Below are positions 45,938 to 56,859 of a stretch of 64,000 nucleotides of DNA, in pieces (positions within the stretch are counted from its first letter, which is position 1; each line of letters starts with the position of its first letter). The DNA is from Tieghemostelium lacteum (lineage: Eukaryota; Evosea; Eumycetozoa; Dictyosteliales; Raperosteliaceae). Under the pieces are notes generated by a model. That model was not told where the DNA came from. It was given only the letters and a program-made list of their open reading frames with translations, and made no database searches. The position numbers and the translations under genes were made by a program. Location: contig LODT01000041.1 of NCBI GenBank assembly GCA_001606155.1, positions 372,001 through 436,000 on the forward strand, given 5' to 3'.

Positions 45938-46544
45938 TTAATATATTTTCTTTCCAGAAATTAGTTGTATAAACTCAAATTTACTAACTTCACCATCACC
46001 GTCTGCATCTGCATATTCAATCATTTGTCTAAGGTCACTATCTGTACATTTCTCACCCAAATTAATTGCTACCAACTTTAAATCGTCAAAACTAATCTTC
46101 CCAGAATCATCTTTATCAAAAAGTTTAAATGCATGCTCTAGAGATGATTTAGTATCTCTTTTAGGCTATATTTAATAATATCATCGGTTGTGTTCTATGT
46201 TAGAATATATTTGAACCATTGATTAAGTGTATATACACTCAATATGCTTACAATTAAAACTGAGGCCATTTCTATAAAATTATTTAATGTTATAAATTTC
46301 TGTTTACCATTTACATCTATTGAACCTTCTTTAGGCTCAATACCTAATGCTCTATATGCGTATTTTATTTGAGTTACATCTATTTTACCTATCATTTAAT
46401 GATTAATATTAATAAATATTAAAATTAACATCTTTTAGATTGCAATTGTTGAATAGTACCATTATCGCTTTTAAATAACTCAAATGCTTCTTTAATTTCA
46501 GTTAGTTGATCATCTGTTATAGTTTTAGGGGTTTTAGGTTTCAT
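45938..46544 (-). CDS. Centrin-like EF-hand protein
   Basis: Exons 46544..46460, 46388..46252 and 46165..45938 join in frame to 149 residues. The start (TPKTITDDQLTEIKEAFELF) and QIKYAYRALGIEP follow centrin. EF3 (LFDKDDSGKISFDDLK) and EF4 (ADADGDGEVSKFEF) keep consensus calcium ligands. EF1 reads KSDNGKIDVTQ, one residue short and lacking the usual ligands, and EF2 (NGKQKFITLNNF) is also degenerate. Centrins act at centrosomes and in nuclear export or DNA repair complexes. The protein probably binds calcium only in its C-terminal lobe. Confidence 0.82.
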
Positions 46545-46676
46545 TATATGGATAGATAGATAGAAAGGCGATAGAGATATATTAAAGAATAGGGAGCAAT
46601 CTACACAAAAACGAAAAAAATATAAAAAATTAAAAAAAAAATCAAATGATTTATTGTGTCAAACTTAGAACACACT

Positions 46677-47874
46677 ATGGAAACTGAAGTAAACAAAAAA
46701 AGAGCTTTAGAAGTGGATAGTGAGAATCAAGCATCTAATAAAAAATCAAATAAACAAATAAAATTAGACAGTAAAGCAGTGGTTCAAGATGATGATGATA
46801 TTTTAAATAAACCTGAAAGCGAAAGATTAAAAAATGTAAAGAAACCATCTTATCATGGTAAATTTAGAAATTATAAGAAGCATACAGCATTATATGCATC
46901 AGAAAAGAAAGTTAAAGGAATTTTAGTAACATGTGAAAAGAATAAAGAGCCAAATTCCATTGGTGAGATTCTACCTATACTTAAGGAATTTGCTCAAAAA
47001 TATTTCCCAAAATCTACAAAACCACAACAAGGAGGAAAAGAAAAGGTTGAAGAAGAGGATGAGGAAGAGATATCTACAGCAGTACATGAACCAACTGAAG
47101 ATGGTAATGGTACTGGTGAATCTGGTGTTAAACACTTTTCTATTATTAATTCTGGATGTAGTGGTATCTATTTTATTCAATTAACACATCCAACTGTTGA
47201 TCCAACTGATTTTATAACTTCTATATTTGTTGATATCTACCAGAGAAAGATTAAAAAGGTACCTGAAGATTCACCATATAGAGCAAAGTTAAAGTTTATA
47301 CAAGATAACCTTTTAGAATCCACAAAACAAATGATTAAAGATGCTGATCAATCTGCTATAATTCAAAATAAGTTAATGGCTAAACTGTAGGTATCTTTAA
47401 TATTATTCAACTAGTTGGATAAATCTAAGATTTACTAATTTGATGATAAATCGAACTAGTCGATTCACATATAAGATGATTCCAATTATTGGAACTAGTA
47501 AAGTTGAAGCACCAATGGTTACAGAGATGGCAAAAGAAGTAATGAAGAAACTCAATAATATCAAACCAAAGACATTTGCAGTTGAGTACAGGAGTAGAAA
47601 TGATAATACTGTTAAAAGGGATGAACTTATTAAAGAGGTAGCATCTCTAGCTGATAGTACTATTAAAGTAGATTTAAAGAACCCTGAGTTGACAGTTATC
47701 ATTGAAATTATCAAGACTTGTGTAACTATGGGTGTTGTAACTCTTTTTGATCAATTATATAAATTCAATATCAAAGAACTTTGTTGTTTTAACCCTAATC
47801 ATGTTAAACCACCTCCAAAAGTCTATGATAATGATGATAGCGATAAAGAAGAACAGGATAAAAACAAGTTATAA
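46677..47874 (+). CDS. THUMPD1 / Tan1 homologue, tRNA acetylation adaptor
   Basis: Exons 46677..47386 and 47460..47874 join across a 73-nt intron to 374 residues. The N-terminus is Lys-rich and probably nuclear-directing. The region KKHTALYASEKKVKGILVTCEKNKE begins the family core, and the THUMP domain spans about 220-345 (RFTYKMIPIIGTSKV, FAVEYRSRNDNTVKRDELI, VDLKNPELTVIIEIIK). Tan1/THUMPD1 binds tRNA and presents it to the Kre33/NAT10 acetyltransferase for N4-acetylcytidine at position 12. An acidic low-complexity insert sits around residues 120-145. The start was set at the first in-frame ATG. Confidence 0.9.
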
Positions 47875-47938
47875 ATGATATTCATTATAATACTATTCCT
47901 CCAACTTAACTCTTCTTTTTTTATAAACTCCATGCATT

Positions 47939-49544
47939 TCATCTAGTTTTTGGTTTATTCAAAAATGATGAGATTGATAATTTGGTTAAATCTTCACATG
48001 ACCATATAAAGCCTTGATTACTGTAGAGATATAAACCAGAATCTGATATATCAAATTGTGAATATTTGTTGTCACTTTCATTAGTGGGCTTCAATGCAGC
48101 TACTGATTTACCATTTTGAGAATCCCAAATATTGATTATAGAACCTTCACTAGATGCCAAATAATTTCCATACATCCACTTTATGGAATCTTTGATACAC
48201 TCTTTAAATTGTTGGTGTAGATCTATAGTTCTACTAGCATCAGTTGTTGGTTGAAACAGTGTTATTTTCTTCATTGTTCTTCTGTCATATACATTCGCCA
48301 AACTTCTTCTCATAACCGTAGCAATCAAATTATGATTCATAGGATTTCTAGTGATTCCATAAAGCTCGTAACCCTCAGCACAAGATAAAACCTTATTTGA
48401 TTCTCTAATATCAAAAAGTTTCCAAAATCCAGTACTTCTATAATAACTATTTCCATTCTTTAGAATCTCACCTGAAAATAAAAGTTCATTGTTATCGAAT
48501 GAGTGGTCATGTATTGGCATTACAGGTTGTTTTACTTGAAATAATATCTTTTGAGTTTCAACATCATATATCTTTAATTGTCCGTCTACACCTGATACAG
48601 ACAACCTTGTAGCATCAGGTGATAATTTAACTTTTCTAATAGATTTAATAGCATTGGGACTACATTCAATCTCTATCCTTTTCATTGTAGTAAACTCACA
48701 ATCCTGATCATAAAGCTTTAACAATGGTATCTGATTATCATAACTAGTGCTATAACAAACCATATCATTTTCACATGAAATACTTTGAATTTTCTAGAAT
48801 TTTAAAAATTAAAAAGGTTATTATAAATGACTTTATACAACAATTCTATAGTACACATACACATATGTTATTTTTCAAATCAGTTTTGAGAAAAGTGTAA
48901 TGGTCAATGTCTACTAGATCCAAAGTAAGATAATCACTAACTGGATTATATATTGATAGAAATGGTTTGCCTGGATCATCTAGCTCATAACCTCCAATTA
49001 TGAGTTTATTCTCTAGAGGGTATTTACAAATGGAAGTGAATTTGTAGGATTTAAATCGTTTGTTTTTATAAAACTTATCAACCAGTCTCTTTTCCATTGA
49101 TGATTGGTATTTTTTTGGTGATTTAAAGGAGTTAAAGGATACTATATTTCTAGTTAATTGTGTTCTGGCATCTAATTGTCTGATTACAAAATTCAGAGGT
49201 GAATAATAGTTGGTGTCGGAGTAGAATGATAAAAAGGAGAGAAGAAATGAGTCATCTGTGGGATTGGGTAGTTTTACTTGTATTGTTGTATTTCTATTGG
49301 TAGATCTAAGGTATTCACTGTGTTTTCGTATTAATAAATCTATAAGATATCTATGTTCTTTTCCATAGAAAGTGTATATTGTCTTATAGAATTCAATTTG
49401 ATTGGTAAGGCAAATATAAAAGTATTTACATGTTCCTATTACTGACAAACAGTCATTCAGTGTCTTTAAATAGGAAATTATTTGAATTACGAGTATAATT
49501 GGAATGCATTTGATATTAATGGAATCTTTGTTTTTTCCATTCAT
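47939..49544 (-). CDS. F-box and WD40-repeat protein
   Basis: Exons 49544..48861 and 48793..47939 join in phase to about 512 residues. The N-terminal F-box is IPIILVIQIISYLKTLNDCLSVIG. A Lys/Ser-rich middle precedes WD40-like blades (LSPDATRLSVSGVDGQLKIYD, NHNLIATVMRRSLANVYD, GNYLASSEGSIINIWD). F-box/WD proteins are SCF ubiquitin-ligase receptors; the target is unknown. An ATG 63 bp upstream (49607) is in frame but would add a Phe-rich run encoded by the A-rich leader, so the inner start is preferred. It overlaps no neighbour and is convergent with THUMPD1. Confidence 0.72.
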
Positions 49545-49766
49545 AATTGACTCAATCCCTTCAAAAACATTACACAAAAAAAAAAAAATAAAAAGATAAA
49601 ATCTCATAATTATGAGATTGATTTAATTCATCTTTTTGTATAAGCATAATTTAGTTTCTTTTATATAATTTTAAAAGAAATTAATTTAGTTATAAAAGAA
49701 ATAGATATATTCATTTTTTTTTTTGATCTTCATTTTTTTATTTTTAATTTTGTGTTTTGGTGTAAG

Positions 49767-51179
49767 ATGAGTAATTCATTAATTAGAAGTATATCAGGAG
49801 TTAGAGGTGTTACTGGTGAATCATTGACACCAAATATGGTTAGTAACCATGTTGTTGGATTTACAAGACTTTTAGAGAGTAAATATGGGCAAACTCAAAA
49901 GACATTGGTATTAGGTAGAGATTCAAGAGTCAGTGGACCTTGGGTTGAAATGATTGCTATTGGAAGTTTAGTAGCAATTGGATACAAAGTTATTCACATT
50001 GATATTGCATCTACACCAACAGTTCAATTTATGGTTCAAACACGTAAAGCTAGTGGTGGTATTGTAATTACATCATCACATAACCCAATTGAATGGAATG
50101 GTTTGAAGTTTATAGGACCAGATGGTTTATTCATTGACCCTGAGAATTGTACAGCTCTATTTGAGTTAGCAGATCAACAATCTCAAAATGATAATGCTAG
50201 ATTGTTCTCAACTTATAATAAACTAGGTTCAGTTGAAAAAGTTAGTAATGCCAATGATCTTCATATTGATGCAATTTTCAAATTGGATTTCATAAAAGTT
50301 GAGGAAATTAAGAAACATCAATACAAGGTATGTTTAGATTCTGTTAATGGTGCCGGTGGACCTATTATGGAATCACTATTGAAGCGTCTAGGATGTCAAG
50401 TATTTGGAATGAATTTAGAACCTACAGGTATATTTGCACATACACCTGAACCAGTACCTCAAAATCTCGGCGATCTCTGTCAATTTGTAAAGAAACAACA
50501 AGCAAATTTTGGAATTGCAGTGGATCCTGATGTAGATCGTTGTGTTGTCATTGATGAGAATGGTGTACCTCTTGGTGAGGAATACACCCTTGCAATGGCT
50601 GTCGAGTTACTTCTTGGTGATTGCAAGAGAAAAGGAACTGTTTGTAAGAACCTTTCCTCATCTAGAGCTATAGATGATATTGCTCAGAAATATGGGTGTA
50701 CTGTTATCTCTACACCTGTTGGTGAAATTCAAGTTGCCAAAAAAATGCAATTACATAATGCTGTAATTGGAGGTGAAGGTAACGGTGGTGTAATGTTACC
50801 TGATATTCACATTGGTAGAGACGCACCAGTTGCAGCAGCACTCATTCTTCAGTTACTTAGTAACCGTGGTGGAGGTTCCATTTCCAAACTCAAACAAACC
50901 TTACCACAATATGAAATTGTCAAATTGAAGGCTGCCATTGAAGGTCTAGATCCAGACAGCATCTTAGCTGAAATCAAAAGTGAATATATTCAAAAACCAG
51001 ATCTTTACAAACTGAATGAAGATGATGGTCTAAAAATTGATGCGAAAGATTATTGGGTACATTTACGTAAATCCAATACTGAACATATTATAAGAGTCAT
51101 TGCTGAATCCAAAACTCAAGAGGAAGCAACTAAAGTTGCCAATGAATTTATTAAAATTATTGAATCTAAACGTAAATAG
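49767..51179 (+). CDS. Phosphohexomutase of the GlmM / phosphomannomutase type
   Basis: A 470-residue single exon, MSNSLIRSISGVRGVTGESL. It has all four alpha-phosphohexomutase landmarks: the phosphoserine loop GIVITSSHNP, the metal loop DPDVDR, the sugar loop GEGNGGV and the C-terminal phosphate-binding domain (HLRKSNTEHIIRVIAE). The overall pattern is closest to bacterial and archaeal GlmM/PMM rather than the eukaryotic PGM3/AGM1 that normally makes GlcNAc-1-P precursors. Likely substrates are glucosamine-phosphate or mannose-phosphate. Lack of introns and the prokaryote-like sequence raise the possibility of old horizontal transfer; this needs a tree. Confidence 0.85.
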   Translation: MSNSLIRSISGVRGVTGESLTPNMVSNHVVGFTRLLESKYGQTQKTLVLGRDSRVSGPWVEMIAIGSLVAIGYKVIHIDIASTPTVQFMVQTRKASGGIVITSSHNPIEWNGLKFIGPDGLFIDPENCTALFELADQQSQNDNARLFSTYNKLGSVEKVSNANDLHIDAIFKLDFIKVEEIKKHQYKVCLDSVNGAGGPIMESLLKRLGCQVFGMNLEPTGIFAHTPEPVPQNLGDLCQFVKKQQANFGIAVDPDVDRCVVIDENGVPLGEEYTLAMAVELLLGDCKRKGTVCKNLSSSRAIDDIAQKYGCTVISTPVGEIQVAKKMQLHNAVIGGEGNGGVMLPDIHIGRDAPVAAALILQLLSNRGGGSISKLKQTLPQYEIVKLKAAIEGLDPDSILAEIKSEYIQKPDLYKLNEDDGLKIDAKDYWVHLRKSNTEHIIRVIAESKTQEEATKVANEFIKIIESKRK

Positions 51180-51256
51180 TAGTAATAGTAAAGTAATAAT
51201 AAAACCCAACTAATACATTAATGTATAAATATATATAAAAAACAAAGAGATGATCT

Positions 51257-52262
51257 TTATTGGTCATCATCCTCATCATCATAGGTATCCATTTGATAGT
51301 CTTCCCTAATATCTAAACTATGAGGTTTTGTATATTTTTCTTGTACCTCTTGATACTTTTCAAAATTCCATTGTGTATTTCTTTCTTGAAGCTCCATAAT
51401 AGATGAATTAATCTCCAATGAGCCGTATATATAACCATTTGATTTATCAATTTCTTTTACTAGATTTGCTACAGATTCCTTATCCATTATATTGAGAGGT
51501 TTAAATGAAACTAAACTGAAATCCTCTACTACTCCTGCTACTGCTTTATTGAGTGAGCTGAATTTTGATAATCTTGGATCTTTATCTAGATAGGAATTAA
51601 AATATTTTAGATCTAAAACATCTGTATAAAACTCTAACTGAAAATCTGCATCACCATCTCTTTCAAAGAGATCCATCTTTGATAAAACATTTATATGTGG
51701 TAATTCTATTCTAATCATTGCCGATAATGATACTAAAAGTACCGATATGAAATTACTTGGATTTTTACAATAAAATGAGTCGAATACTTGTATAACCGTT
51801 AGCTTTAGGATAGTAAATAGGTAAGTATAATGATACTAGTTAAACTATAATATCCGACCATTGAAGACATACCCTATATGACCACTTTGATATTTGTTCT
51901 AAAATATTTGATACTATTTTATAATGTGTATAAAGTTCTACTTGACCAGGACAATCGAATATAATATAATAATCTTTGTATTTATCTAATTCATCTTTTA
52001 ACCAATCTATATTCTTTTCAAGATATTCCATGCAATATATTAATGAACCATTTGGTCCTAAATCAGTGGTATCAATCAACTGTTTAATATCTATAAGATC
52101 CTGTATATTGATAGTTGGCTCATAAGGTATAGTTTCATTTGATGGATCTAAATTTACAATTGCAACTTTTCTACCAACTGATTCTAAAAATTGACTTATA
52201 CCATTGCAATATACTGTTTTTCCACTACCTGGTGGTCCTATTACAACTTGTCCAAATCCCAT
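51257..52262 (-). CDS. gpn2: GPN-loop GTPase 2
   Basis: Exons 52262..51873 and 51802..51257 join across a 70-nt intron to 311 residues. Walker A is GPPGSGKT, the family-defining GPN loop is LGPNGSLIYCMEYLE, the DxxG motif is FDCPGQVELY and the base-recognition motif is LSKMD. The join restores WSYRLTVIQVFDSFYC, matching the GPN2 core. The C-terminus is acidic (DTYDDEDDDQ). GPN proteins act in assembly and nuclear import of RNA polymerase II. RPB5, a polymerase subunit, is encoded elsewhere in the window, but there is no linkage argument. Confidence 0.92.
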
Positions 52263-52316
52263 CTATATTAAATTAAAAAAGAAAAAAAAAGAATTTAAAA
52301 AATCAAATTATTTATT

Positions 52317-55259
52317 TTATACATCATATACTAAACCACTAAATAATGGACTAATTTTGGGATTGCAATAGGAGATATCGTTAAGATTAATATGTGAGAG
52401 AATTGAAGAAATGACAGTATCTTGTTCATAGTCTAAATGTGATTTTACTAGTGCTGAAACATCAACATTCTCAACAACCAAATTGCTAGATGGTATATGA
52501 ATTGGTACTACACCAGCAGGTGGTATAATACCATCTGTTAAACAATTTGCAGATCTACAAATATATTTTAGAATCATGTCGTTGGCAGTGTAGCAATTTA
52601 CTACTCTACCAGAGACCAATGAAATAATCTTTGACCAACGTTTAGCATCTGAAGGTATAGGCGATCCTATAAATACTGCCATTTCAATTAATGAGAATGC
52701 CATTGGATCATTTTCACTTTGTCTATAGAGTTCTTCTAGACAATAGAATATCAAACGAGATCCCATACCAGTACCTATAAGTGTCATTGGTCTATTTCCA
52801 TAGTACCCTGACATTATCTGATGTGCCAATAACTTACCAGCTTTCTCAGACCGTTCTTTAAGTAGTGACCATGGATTATCCAAAACCGAAGCAACTTTTA
52901 ATATAGACAAAGGTACCATTGCATGAGCCAAACTTTGTGAAATCATATTGGTAGCTGCTGATTTTACAAGTGATTGTACAATTGTACCTTGATATTGACT
53001 TATTATATTCTTTAATTTCAGTATAATTTCTTTCTCCCATTCAATGAGAAACAAATCACCATAGTCATCTGTAACTGATCTCAATGTTTTCTCCCATTTT
53101 GTCTTGGTTTGGTTTTCAACTTGAGATGTTTCAGTATAGAATCCATAAGCTGTTATAACTGCATGTAAAGATGTTTGAGATTTGATTTTAATGATATTGT
53201 AATCCTTTACATCTGATGTAATCTCTGCCATTTTATCAGCAGATACTTTTGCACCCACACCACCAAAGACAACACTCAACATGGTAGCACCACTAAGTCC
53301 AGTAGCTGAGGATACAGCTGTCAATAGTGACCCAGCACCAATAAAATTTAAAACTGTACCTACAAAAGGAGCTGCAAATCCACCTGTTAAACCAACCAAA
53401 ACAGCACCAGTAACAGCAGCACCTGCAATCTTTACAGTTTTCATAGTACGATCTTTAGATGACTGATTATTATTATTCTTGTTATTTGGTAACAGTTCAT
53501 TGGTAGCTTCATTATTTGGATCATCTTGAAGTGAACCTATTGTATGCATTTCAGTAGATAAGAACACCTTTGCCTCTATACCCAAATAATAGATTAAAAA
53601 CTTTTTCAGTGAAAATCTAATTATAGAGTGATAGCTAGGTTTCTTATTATTTATCAATGCAATTGAAATCAACTTTAACAATAACTCTTCAATTTCATTT
53701 TTACTATTTATATTTCGACAATATTCAATTAGATTCTGAGTTCTATAAGTTTCTTTTACTACTTTAAATCTCTTTTCATCTACTGATAACTCTTCTGGAT
53801 CATATATTTCAACCTTTTCACTATTTATATTACTACTATTATTATTATTCTTGGTATTGTTATTATTTGGATCATTAATTAAAAAATTTGAAAATTCAGT
53901 TGTAATTTCTGTTGTTGTTGTTGTTGTAGATGATGTAGTTGTGTTTAATTGTTGAGGCTGAGGTGATTTTACATTTTTAAATTTATATTCATTTAATTTT
54001 GAATAGAAATAATTGGTATCTATTGATATTAAATTATGATCTAATTTCTCTATGAATTTAATTGCCATTGTGAAAATGATAAATGAATAGTCATATATTG
54101 AGTTTTGTGATTCTTGATAGATATAGAGCTCCAAGAATTTATAGTTGGAATAGAGATTTGGTGGATTAGATTGTAAAATTACATATATTAACATGGATAA
54201 TAAAACCTCTTCGCCTGCTGATTTGATAATTTTTATGAGAGTTCTTGAAATACATCTCAACTTTTCTGATGGATTCTGATAGGAATTAATTTTCAAAAAC
54301 CCTGATATCATAGTTGATATACTTGATTTTTTATAATTTAGAATACCTAAATGATTTGGTTCTATGAATTTTAATGAATCTATTCTTTCATATAATTTCA
54401 TATCCATATCATAATCTATTGGAAATATTCTAATGAAGAGATTTACATTAATATAAACTTTATAACAATTATTCAGTAGAAGAATGTATATTACATACTG
54501 GTGATAAATATTTTGAATTATAAAATGTTCTACTGAATCTTGTACATGATTTGGTTGTATATTACTTTTATATTTTCCAGGTAACATAACAAAAGCGCTC
54601 TTTAAAAGTTGTAATTGAAATGATAAAAAGAGAGATGATTTCTCTTCAGCTGTTGATAGATTTTGAATTTCTTTTGAGAATTCTGTAATTTCAAATTGAA
54701 AGTTATTATCATAGATACTTTCTAAGTCTTCTAAAACTCTCTTATCAATTTTCTCTGGTAGATATTTAATATCACTATTTAGTGTTGGTAAGTTACTAAC
54801 CATATTATTACTGCTATCTAATCCAATTAAATTAGGTGAAGAGGTATTGGGACTATTTGCTAGAGATGACAATAATGAAGATGTTGGTGAAATCTTTGCT
54901 TTACTATTTACTTTTATCAATTGTGAAGTAGTATTTCTGTAGTAAGACAATAGAAATGTCAATACATTCAATGGTACTGATAAATGATTGAATACATGTG
55001 ACAGGAATATAATAATTTCTTTTTCCTTAAAATCCTCTCCTATAACAGATCCAGGAGACATGACTAAATGTGAAGTATCACTTTCATTTAATCCACTTCC
55101 AAAAAGATCTGTTTGTGCCTTGTTTAATGTATTCCTCTTAACATAAAAATTTGAAAAGCAGTCTACAATCAATAATGCAATTACTTCTTTCTTATTAATT
55201 AAATGTGATAATTCCTCTAGTTGTTGTTGTACATTTGTATCAATACTAGATTTTTCCAT
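52317..55259 (-). CDS. TMCO4-like (DUF726) membrane protein with altered nucleophile motif
   Basis: A 980-residue single exon. The N-terminal ~600 residues are Asn/Ser-rich with helical segments and no known domain. A glycine-rich hydrophobic region (AGAAVTGAVLVGLTGGFAAPFVGTVL, GLSGATMLSVVFGGVGA) precedes the alpha/beta-hydrolase-like DUF726 domain (RPMTLIGTGMGSRLIFYCLEEL, SGRVVNCYTANDMILKYI, VENVDVSALVKSHLDY). In animals and fungi the elbow reads GxSxG; here it is GTGMG, so the nucleophile serine is replaced by glycine. It is probably a non-catalytic member. Start set at the first in-frame ATG after an upstream TTG. Confidence 0.8.
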   Translation of the reverse strand: MEKSSIDTNVQQQLEELSHLINKKEVIALLIVDCFSNFYVKRNTLNKAQTDLFGSGLNESDTSHLVMSPGSVIGEDFKEKEIIIFLSHVFNHLSVPLNVLTFLLSYYRNTTSQLIKVNSKAKISPTSSLLSSLANSPNTSSPNLIGLDSSNNMVSNLPTLNSDIKYLPEKIDKRVLEDLESIYDNNFQFEITEFSKEIQNLSTAEEKSSLFLSFQLQLLKSAFVMLPGKYKSNIQPNHVQDSVEHFIIQNIYHQYVIYILLLNNCYKVYINVNLFIRIFPIDYDMDMKLYERIDSLKFIEPNHLGILNYKKSSISTMISGFLKINSYQNPSEKLRCISRTLIKIIKSAGEEVLLSMLIYVILQSNPPNLYSNYKFLELYIYQESQNSIYDYSFIIFTMAIKFIEKLDHNLISIDTNYFYSKLNEYKFKNVKSPQPQQLNTTTSSTTTTTTEITTEFSNFLINDPNNNNTKNNNNSSNINSEKVEIYDPEELSVDEKRFKVVKETYRTQNLIEYCRNINSKNEIEELLLKLISIALINNKKPSYHSIIRFSLKKFLIYYLGIEAKVFLSTEMHTIGSLQDDPNNEATNELLPNNKNNNNQSSKDRTMKTVKIAGAAVTGAVLVGLTGGFAAPFVGTVLNFIGAGSLLTAVSSATGLSGATMLSVVFGGVGAKVSADKMAEITSDVKDYNIIKIKSQTSLHAVITAYGFYTETSQVENQTKTKWEKTLRSVTDDYGDLFLIEWEKEIILKLKNIISQYQGTIVQSLVKSAATNMISQSLAHAMVPLSILKVASVLDNPWSLLKERSEKAGKLLAHQIMSGYYGNRPMTLIGTGMGSRLIFYCLEELYRQSENDPMAFSLIEMAVFIGSPIPSDAKRWSKIISLVSGRVVNCYTANDMILKYICRSANCLTDGIIPPAGVVPIHIPSSNLVVENVDVSALVKSHLDYEQDTVISSILSHINLNDISYCNPKISPLFSGLVYDV

Positions 55260-55408
55260 TTGTTTGTCTGTCAAACATAAAAATAGTTTGACTCACAGAA
55301 TATAAAAAAAAAATTTAAAACATATGTGGTTAAACTCATAATTGCAAGAAAACTCCCAAAATTATGTAGAAATCGTCTAATTATTATAAATAGAATATCA
55401 ATAATATT

Positions 55409-56551
55409 TTATTTAGGTAAAAAAGTTGAAAAATATTCAATTACAGCTTTATCGGACCAATTCTCCCAATCAACACTTGAAATGAAACCAAGATGACCTC
55501 CACTTGGAGTTGTAGCTAAGATAACATTGGGATTCAATTTAAATTTATCAACTGGTATTGAATGACCAGGTGCAATAGGATCATCTAGAGCATTGATAAA
55601 AAGAATAGGTTTCTTTAGAGTTTCAATATGATTGGCTGGTGATGCTTTTCTATAGTATTCATCAGCATTCTCAAAATTAAACATTTTACTAGTAATTAGA
55701 TTATCCAAATCATAGATTGTCTTTGCTTGTTGAATTTGTTGAGCTGTTGCATATTTATCTAATCTATTACCAAATCTAGCAAATAGTCTCTTGAGATTAG
55801 TTGCCAGTGCTTCGTTATAAAACTTTCTGTTGAAATAGGTGGCTCTGAGGTTAATTGTACATGCCATCATATCCAATGGATTAGAAACACTTGCAAACGC
55901 CAAGAAATTGTTTTCTTCTCCTACCCTGTGTAAATAGTTTACTAAAATACTCGAACCTAATGAAAAGCCAATTAAAAACTGTGGTGTTTCTTTTGGAACT
56001 TTAGGACGAATGTGATGCTCTAAGGCATATTTTAAATCATCAATTTGTATAGCACAGTAACCCATGTCAGCTGTAACTTCATTTCCAGCACAGCCTCGGT
56101 AGTTTAAAACTACACTTCTGAAACCTTTAGTCTCAAAAGCATGTTTTGCAAAGTATTGTACATAGATTTCATGTGAACCTCCAGTTAGACCATGTAATAT
56201 AACAATAGTTGGTGTATCAGGTTGAAATTCAACACCAAAATCAAACCAATCCAAACTTACAGTACCACCATCAGGACATTTGATTGCCTCTCTTTTTGAC
56301 TTTAGATGTATCTTCTTCTTCATAAAAGTAGCATAATAGTTCATTATATGTGTAGCATAAAGACTTAAAGGTGGTTCAAATACAGCTGCATTATTAGATA
56401 CAGTTGGTTTTCTATAACCATCCTCTGCCTCTATATCTTTCTTAAAATCTCCATCACCTTGGTAAAGGTGTGGACACTGTTTTATAATTTCAAAGTTCTT
56501 TTCATTTGTCTTATCAAAAAACAATTCAACTTTATTATTCTTTCTAAACAT
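55409..56551 (-). CDS. ABHD1/ABHD3-like alpha/beta hydrolase (YheT family)
   Basis: A 380-residue single exon. It has the oxyanion/HG motif VILHGLTGGSHE, nucleophile elbow GFSLGSS, acid in FINALDDPIAP and histidine in SGGHLGF, a complete catalytic triad in YheT-family spacing. The family includes ABHD1/2/3 and yeast EEB1/EHT1, which act on phospholipids, monoacylglycerols or medium-chain esters. The N-terminus lacks a clear signal anchor, although animal ABHD3 has one. Substrate not determined. Confidence 0.85.
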   Translation of the reverse strand: MFRKNNKVELFFDKTNEKNFEIIKQCPHLYQGDGDFKKDIEAEDGYRKPTVSNNAAVFEPPLSLYATHIMNYYATFMKKKIHLKSKREAIKCPDGGTVSLDWFDFGVEFQPDTPTIVILHGLTGGSHEIYVQYFAKHAFETKGFRSVVLNYRGCAGNEVTADMGYCAIQIDDLKYALEHHIRPKVPKETPQFLIGFSLGSSILVNYLHRVGEENNFLAFASVSNPLDMMACTINLRATYFNRKFYNEALATNLKRLFARFGNRLDKYATAQQIQQAKTIYDLDNLITSKMFNFENADEYYRKASPANHIETLKKPILFINALDDPIAPGHSIPVDKFKLNPNVILATTPSGGHLGFISSVDWENWSDKAVIEYFSTFLPK

Positions 56552-56859
56552 CTCTATAACCTCTCTATCTATAAATAAACAAACAATTCTAATGTACTAT
56601 TACTTAAGAAATAAGGAAATAGATTTTATTTTTCAAATTTATAAAAAAAAAAAAAGAAATAAAAGAATGTTATCCCAACTATATGTTTTTTCTTCCTTCC
56701 TTATAAGTCAATCTATAATGCTAAAAATATAAAAAAAATGACATAATTTTTTTTTTAATTGTTATCAAATAGTTGAATAACAACATTATGATCAATTTGA
56801 TCGATACAATGATGTTTTGGTTATGGATAGATAGTATTTTTAAATATGTATTTTATTAT
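56552..56859. other. Spacer between MIT-LIM-arrestin gene and ABHD gene
   Basis: 308 bp of AT-rich DNA. It should contain the ABHD promoter near 56560-56640 and the arrestin-like gene's 3' flank. No other structure seen. Confidence 0.35.
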
